Part shown: positions 5,338 to 8,201 of the stretch, one piece after another
Numbering within the stretch: position 1 is the first letter of the stretch
How the letters are laid out: each line of letters starts with the position of its first letter
Source: Promethearchaeota archaeon
Lineage (GTDB): Archaea > Asgardarchaeota > Lokiarchaeia > Sigynarchaeales > SOKP01
Length of the DNA stretch: 8,201 nt
NCBI GenBank assembly: GCA_016839425.1
Contig: JAEOUI010000219.1
Location: 1-8,201 of the forward strand
Reading direction: 5' to 3'
Notes under the pieces: model-generated
Databases searched by the model: none
What the model was told of the DNA's origin: nothing
The model's input: only the letters and a program-made list of their open reading frames with translations
Position numbers and translations under genes: made by a program

Positions 5338-6996
5338 ATGATAGATAACGATACTTTTACTATTATAATAGGAGGAAAAGCAGGAGAAGGCGTGAAGAAA
5401 GCTGGCGCTGTAGCGTGTAAATATTTTTCTAAAATGGGAAGATATGCTTTTCAACTTGACGATTATATGAGTTTAATAAGAGGCGGTCATAACTTTTCAA
5501 TTGTTAGCACTTCTACGACGCCAATTACAAGTCATTATGAAAAAGCTAATTTAATTGTTTGCTTCGATAAAAGAAGTTACGATAAGCATCACGACAATCT
5601 TGCAGAGGGGGGGTTATTATTTTATAATTCTGACGAAAAAGGACAAATGGAGGGTTTCGGAATTCCTTTAAGTTCGCTTGCCAAACCATTTCCCCTTAAA
5701 AAATTAATGTTTGGGGTTGGAGCAATCGCAATATTAATGGCGGTTCTTGGAAATGATGAGGAGGCATTAAAAAATTTAATAGATGACGAGTACCCAAAAA
5801 GCAATGAGAATATATCATTTTCAAAGATCATTTATAAAGAAGTAAAAAATCAAATTAATGCGGAATTTAAAATAGCAAAAGGCAATTTTACCCTTCCAAT
5901 CGTTTTTGGAAATCAAGCAATAGCACTGGGAGCCTTGATAGCGGGTTTAAATCTTTATTACGCTTATCCGATGACTCCCTCGTCTTCGATATTGCATTAT
6001 CTTGCATCTCAAGCCGAGAAATTTGGAATCTGCGTCATTCATCCAGAAAGCGAAATTGCAGTTATGAATCTTGCCATTGGATCAACATTCTCGGGAGCAA
6101 GAACAATGGTTGGTACGAGCGGTGGAGGTTTCGCCTTGATGGTAGAGGCATTTTCCCTTGCAGGCATGGTAGAAGCGCCTGTATTGATAGTATTATCAAT
6201 GAGGCCTGGTCCTGCAACAGGCGTTCCAACCTATACTGAACAATGCGACCTTAATTTTGCCCTTAATGCTGGTCATGGGGAGTTCCTCAAGATTGTCTCT
6301 TCCCCAGGATCTATAGAGGATGCGTTTTACTTGACCTCAGAGATGATGGATCTCGTCTGGAAGTTCCAGACACCAGGAATACTTTTAACAGAAAAACATC
6401 TTTCTGAGAGTAGTATGACCGTTGATTTAAATACCGACAAATGCAAATGGGTTGAAATTAAACAATCCGACGCAAAGAATTATAAACGTTATGATTACTC
6501 TGAAGATGGTGTTTCTCCCTTGTTATTTCCTCCTTCATTAAAAACCATCAAATGGAATAGTTGCGAACATGATGATGTAGGAATAACTACCGAAGAGCCT
6601 GATTGGATATCAAAAATGCATGAAAAACGATTCAATAAAATTATTACTCTTGAAAAGCATATGAAAACAATGAAAACCGTTAATATATTTGAAGGTAACA
6701 CTTCCTTAAATGTATTTACTTATGGATCCACGACCATGAGCGTTTTAGAAGCCTTTAAATACGAACAAACCAAGCCAACGATAATACAACCGATCTACCT
6801 TAATCCCCTTCCTATCTGGGAATTGGAAAAATTCAAGGGTCAGAATTCAGTCGTAGTTGAGCATAGTTCTTTTGGACAATTTGCTTCATTGCTTAAGGAA
6901 AAAGCAGGATTGAGCATTGTACACACGATAAAAAAATACGATGGAAGACCCTTTGATCCTATAGATTTAAGAAATAAGATCAAGGAGGTGCTATAA
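5338..6996 (+). CDS. korA: 2-oxoacid:ferredoxin oxidoreductase, fused gamma-alpha subunit
   Basis: With KorB this subunit oxidatively decarboxylates a 2-oxoacid to its acyl-CoA and reduces ferredoxin in the cytoplasm. The 552 residues fall into three parts. The gamma domain (about 1-180) carries GGKAGEGVKKAG (12-23). The alpha pyrimidine-binding domain I (about 185-410) carries YPMTPSS (210-216), GTSGGGF (259-265) and RPGPATG (289-295). The alpha domain II (about 455-550) starts near NVFTYGST. The fused gamma-alpha order is that of KorA and of Sulfolobus-type 2-oxoacid oxidoreductases. The usual Gln before RPGP in this family is Met here. I chose ATG 5338 because an in-frame TTG at 5326 adds only MKLK ahead of the conserved core. 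The stop TAA abuts the korB ATG. Whether 2-oxoglutarate, pyruvate or a branched 2-oxoacid is used cannot be decided from sequence. Confidence 0.93.
   Translation: MIDNDTFTIIIGGKAGEGVKKAGAVACKYFSKMGRYAFQLDDYMSLIRGGHNFSIVSTSTTPITSHYEKANLIVCFDKRSYDKHHDNLAEGGLLFYNSDEKGQMEGFGIPLSSLAKPFPLKKLMFGVGAIAILMAVLGNDEEALKNLIDDEYPKSNENISFSKIIYKEVKNQINAEFKIAKGNFTLPIVFGNQAIALGALIAGLNLYYAYPMTPSSSILHYLASQAEKFGICVIHPESEIAVMNLAIGSTFSGARTMVGTSGGGFALMVEAFSLAGMVEAPVLIVLSMRPGPATGVPTYTEQCDLNFALNAGHGEFLKIVSSPGSIEDAFYLTSEMMDLVWKFQTPGILLTEKHLSESSMTVDLNTDKCKWVEIKQSDAKNYKRYDYSEDGVSPLLFPPSLKTIKWNSCEHDDVGITTEEPDWISKMHEKRFNKIITLEKHMKTMKTVNIFEGNTSLNVFTYGSTTMSVLEAFKYEQTKPTIIQPIYLNPLPIWELEKFKGQNSVVVEHSSFGQFASLLKEKAGLSIVHTIKKYDGRPFDPIDLRNKIKEVL
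6982..6990 (+). promoter_or_regulatory. Strong Shine-Dalgarno of korB inside korA
   Basis: AAGGAGGTG lies in the last codons of korA, six bases before the korB ATG. It is the best SD in the window and matches the archaeal consensus GGAGGTG. With the adjoining TAA-ATG junction it implies translational coupling and matched output of the two subunits. Confidence 0.8.
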
Positions 6997-7839
6997 ATGG
7001 ATCGATTAGGAACTGATGCTGAAAATACTTGGTGTCCTGGATGTGGTAATTTTGGTATTTTAGCTGCCGCTAAAAAAGCAATTGTTCAATTAGAAGCGAA
7101 AGGTGTTCCATGGGAGAATTTAATAATGACCGCTGGAATAGGATGTTCCGCAAAGATTTTTGATTATCTTAACTTGAGTGGAGTATATTCTCTTCATGGA
7201 AGGGATATGGCCACGGTGCAGGGAATCAAGCTTGCAAATCCAGACCTTAAAGTTATAACTTTTTCGGGGGATGGAAACGCAATGGGAGAAGGTTTGGCGC
7301 ACGTTTTATTTGCTGCTAAGAGAAATGCTGACATCACCATTCTCATGCATCACAATGATGTTTATGCCCTCACTACTGGACAATTCACGCCTTTAACCAA
7401 GAAAGGGTGGAAAGGGCCGTCTACTCCGAATGGCAGCGTTGAAAGCCCATTTAACGCATTGTCATTGCTTTTAGAAGCAGGCGCAACATTTCTAGCTCGT
7501 TCATATTCTGGTAATGTAAATCATCTTGCGGATATCATCGTACAAGCCATTGAACACGAGGGTTTCTCATTTATAGAGGTTTTACAACCTTGTGTAAGTT
7601 GGAATAATACTTGGGATCTTTATAACAGAATCGTTTCAGAAATCGAGGAGGAGCCAAAAACTCTTGAAGAAGCGTTTAATACAATTAGGAGCACGGATCC
7701 GTTAAATATTGGTATTTTTTGGAGAAAAAAAAAACCCGTTTTCCACGATCAGCTTTATGGTAATTTAAATCCCATAAAAGATAGTCTTTCGCGAAAAAAA
7801 AGAATGGCCTTGATTGAAGAAATTCTAAAGATTGATTAA
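6997..7839 (+). CDS. korB: 2-oxoacid:ferredoxin oxidoreductase beta subunit (thiamine-diphosphate and 4Fe-4S)
   Basis: KorB carries the thiamine diphosphate and the [4Fe-4S] cluster of the enzyme. WCPGCG (12-17; Cys13, Cys16), GIGCS (Cys50) and QPCVSW (Cys199) supply all four cluster ligands known from Sulfolobus-type enzymes. SGDGNAMGEG (90-99) with HHNDVYALTTGQ (118-129) is the thiamine-diphosphate/Mg site; Asp92 and Asn120 are the likely metal ligands. The 280 residues are the usual beta length, so this is the two-subunit (gamma-alpha plus beta) form; no separate ferredoxin-like delta subunit is in the window. The gene starts immediately after the korA stop codon. A run of ten A residues (7725-7734) codes RKKK near the end; the frame is intact on both sides. 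The divergent thiW-like transporter may supply its cofactor. Confidence 0.95.
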   Translation: MDRLGTDAENTWCPGCGNFGILAAAKKAIVQLEAKGVPWENLIMTAGIGCSAKIFDYLNLSGVYSLHGRDMATVQGIKLANPDLKVITFSGDGNAMGEGLAHVLFAAKRNADITILMHHNDVYALTTGQFTPLTKKGWKGPSTPNGSVESPFNALSLLLEAGATFLARSYSGNVNHLADIIVQAIEHEGFSFIEVLQPCVSWNNTWDLYNRIVSEIEEEPKTLEEAFNTIRSTDPLNIGIFWRKKKPVFHDQLYGNLNPIKDSLSRKKRMALIEEILKID

Positions 7840-7887
7840 AAAGACACTAAATTTTAAAATTAATAATGATTAATAATTTGACAAAAA

Positions 7888-7898
7888 TTTATATATAA
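7888..7898 (+). promoter_or_regulatory. TATA-like box upstream of the last gene
   Basis: TTTATATATAA predicts a start site near 7918 and a leader of about 85 bases for the gene at 8004. A second candidate, AGTATACT (7966-7973), is better placed for a short leader, so the actual promoter is uncertain. The eight-base T run right after this box (7899-7906) could also serve as the korAB terminator. Confidence 0.35.
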
Positions 7899-8003
7899 TT
7901 TTTTTTATACAATTAATAGTGTTTTTTCTTGACTTATTATCTTCTTTAAAGAATTTTCAGAGAGAGTATACTTAATCGGAAAAAAAAAACTATTAAGGGA
8001 TGA

Positions 8004-8201
8004 ATGATGGCAAACAACATAAGTTTTGACAATGGTTTAATCAAGCAAGCAGAGGTTGAATATGGAAAATTAAGTATAAATCCTAAACTTAAAACGATTA
8101 TAGAGGGTATTGCACAAGTGTATAGCCAATATCTAAATATTTCGGTAAGAGCATTGAAAGGATTCATTTGGCGCGTAACTAGAGAATTTCAAGTGAAGAA
8201 T
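8004..8201 (+). CDS. Unrecognised protein, 5' part (cut by window end)
   Basis: An open frame of 66 codons runs from ATG 8004 to the window edge. It begins MMANNISFDNGLIKQAEVEY and continues with an amphipathic, Lys/Arg-rich sequence (LKTIIEGIAQVYSQYL, LKGFIWRVTREF) that looks helical and soluble. GGGA (7997-8000) lies three bases before the first ATG and six before the adjoining second ATG at 8007, which may be the true start. The strand is purine-rich, as for the other genes here, and a TATA-like box lies upstream. A frame on the opposite strand (8167-7946) would encode a very hydrophobic protein but fits composition less well. I recognise no domain and propose no function. Confidence 0.5.
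   Translation, partial: MMANNISFDNGLIKQAEVEYGKLSINPKLKTIIEGIAQVYSQYLNISVRALKGFIWRVTREFQVKN

Noticed and set aside
7725..7734. Run of ten A residues in korB, a possible slippage or frameshift site.
   Set aside because: The frame continues correctly to a normal family length on both sides of the run, so no break or alternative product is indicated.
7946..8167. Minus-strand frame of 73 codons rich in Ile and Leu, resembling a small membrane protein.
   Set aside because: It is antisense to a purine-rich open frame with an SD-like element and upstream TATA-like boxes, and its hydrophobicity is what an AT-rich antisense strand yields.
1..8201. CRISPR array, tRNA, rRNA, insertion sequence or defence-system genes.
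   Set aside because: No regularly spaced repeats, RNA-gene folds, transposase motifs or known defence domains were seen on either strand.

Overview
This AT-rich, densely packed window most likely comes from an archaeon. Several genes are preceded by TATA-like boxes (TTTATATAA type) about 24-36 bases before the start codon and have no Shine-Dalgarno (SD) sequence. A strong archaeal-type SD (GGAGGTG) appears where a gene sits inside an operon. Fused gamma-alpha 2-oxoacid:ferredoxin oxidoreductase also fits an archaeon or another anaerobe. An Asgard (Lokiarchaeia-like) source is my guess from general character only; no marker gene proves it.

Layout. Positions 1-87 hold the last 28 codons of a secreted lipase. 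A 546-base non-coding stretch follows, with a terminator hairpin, two copies of a promoter-like repeat and a structured leader. A full-length paralogous lipase (634-1338, +) comes next and ends in the same kind of hairpin plus T-tract. Converging on it is a minus-strand cysteine operon, cysE then cysK (3253 down to 1430). Still on the minus strand are an OsmC-like protein (3899-3462) and a two-gene unit: a ThiW-like vitamin transporter S-component (5182-4634) followed by a small P-loop NTPase of unknown function (4615-4034). Divergent from thiW is korA-korB (5338-7839, +), encoding a thiamine-diphosphate-dependent 2-oxoacid:ferredoxin oxidoreductase. The window ends inside an unrecognised gene (8004 onward, +).

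How the genes may work together. CysE makes O-acetylserine and CysK converts it to cysteine. CysE ends in Gly-Gly-Gly-Ile, the kind of tail used in bacteria and plants to dock CysE into the CysK active site, and it carries an unusual N-terminal zinc ribbon. The ThiW-like transporter probably imports a thiamine precursor, and the divergent KorAB enzyme needs thiamine diphosphate, so the shared intergenic region may link cofactor supply and demand. The lipases are a separate secreted function.

I found no CRISPR array, tRNA, rRNA, transposase or clearly new multi-gene system. The most unusual points are the zinc-ribbon/CysE fusion with its docking tail, the orphan NTPase next to thiW, and the duplicated lipase cassettes with their repeated regulatory elements.
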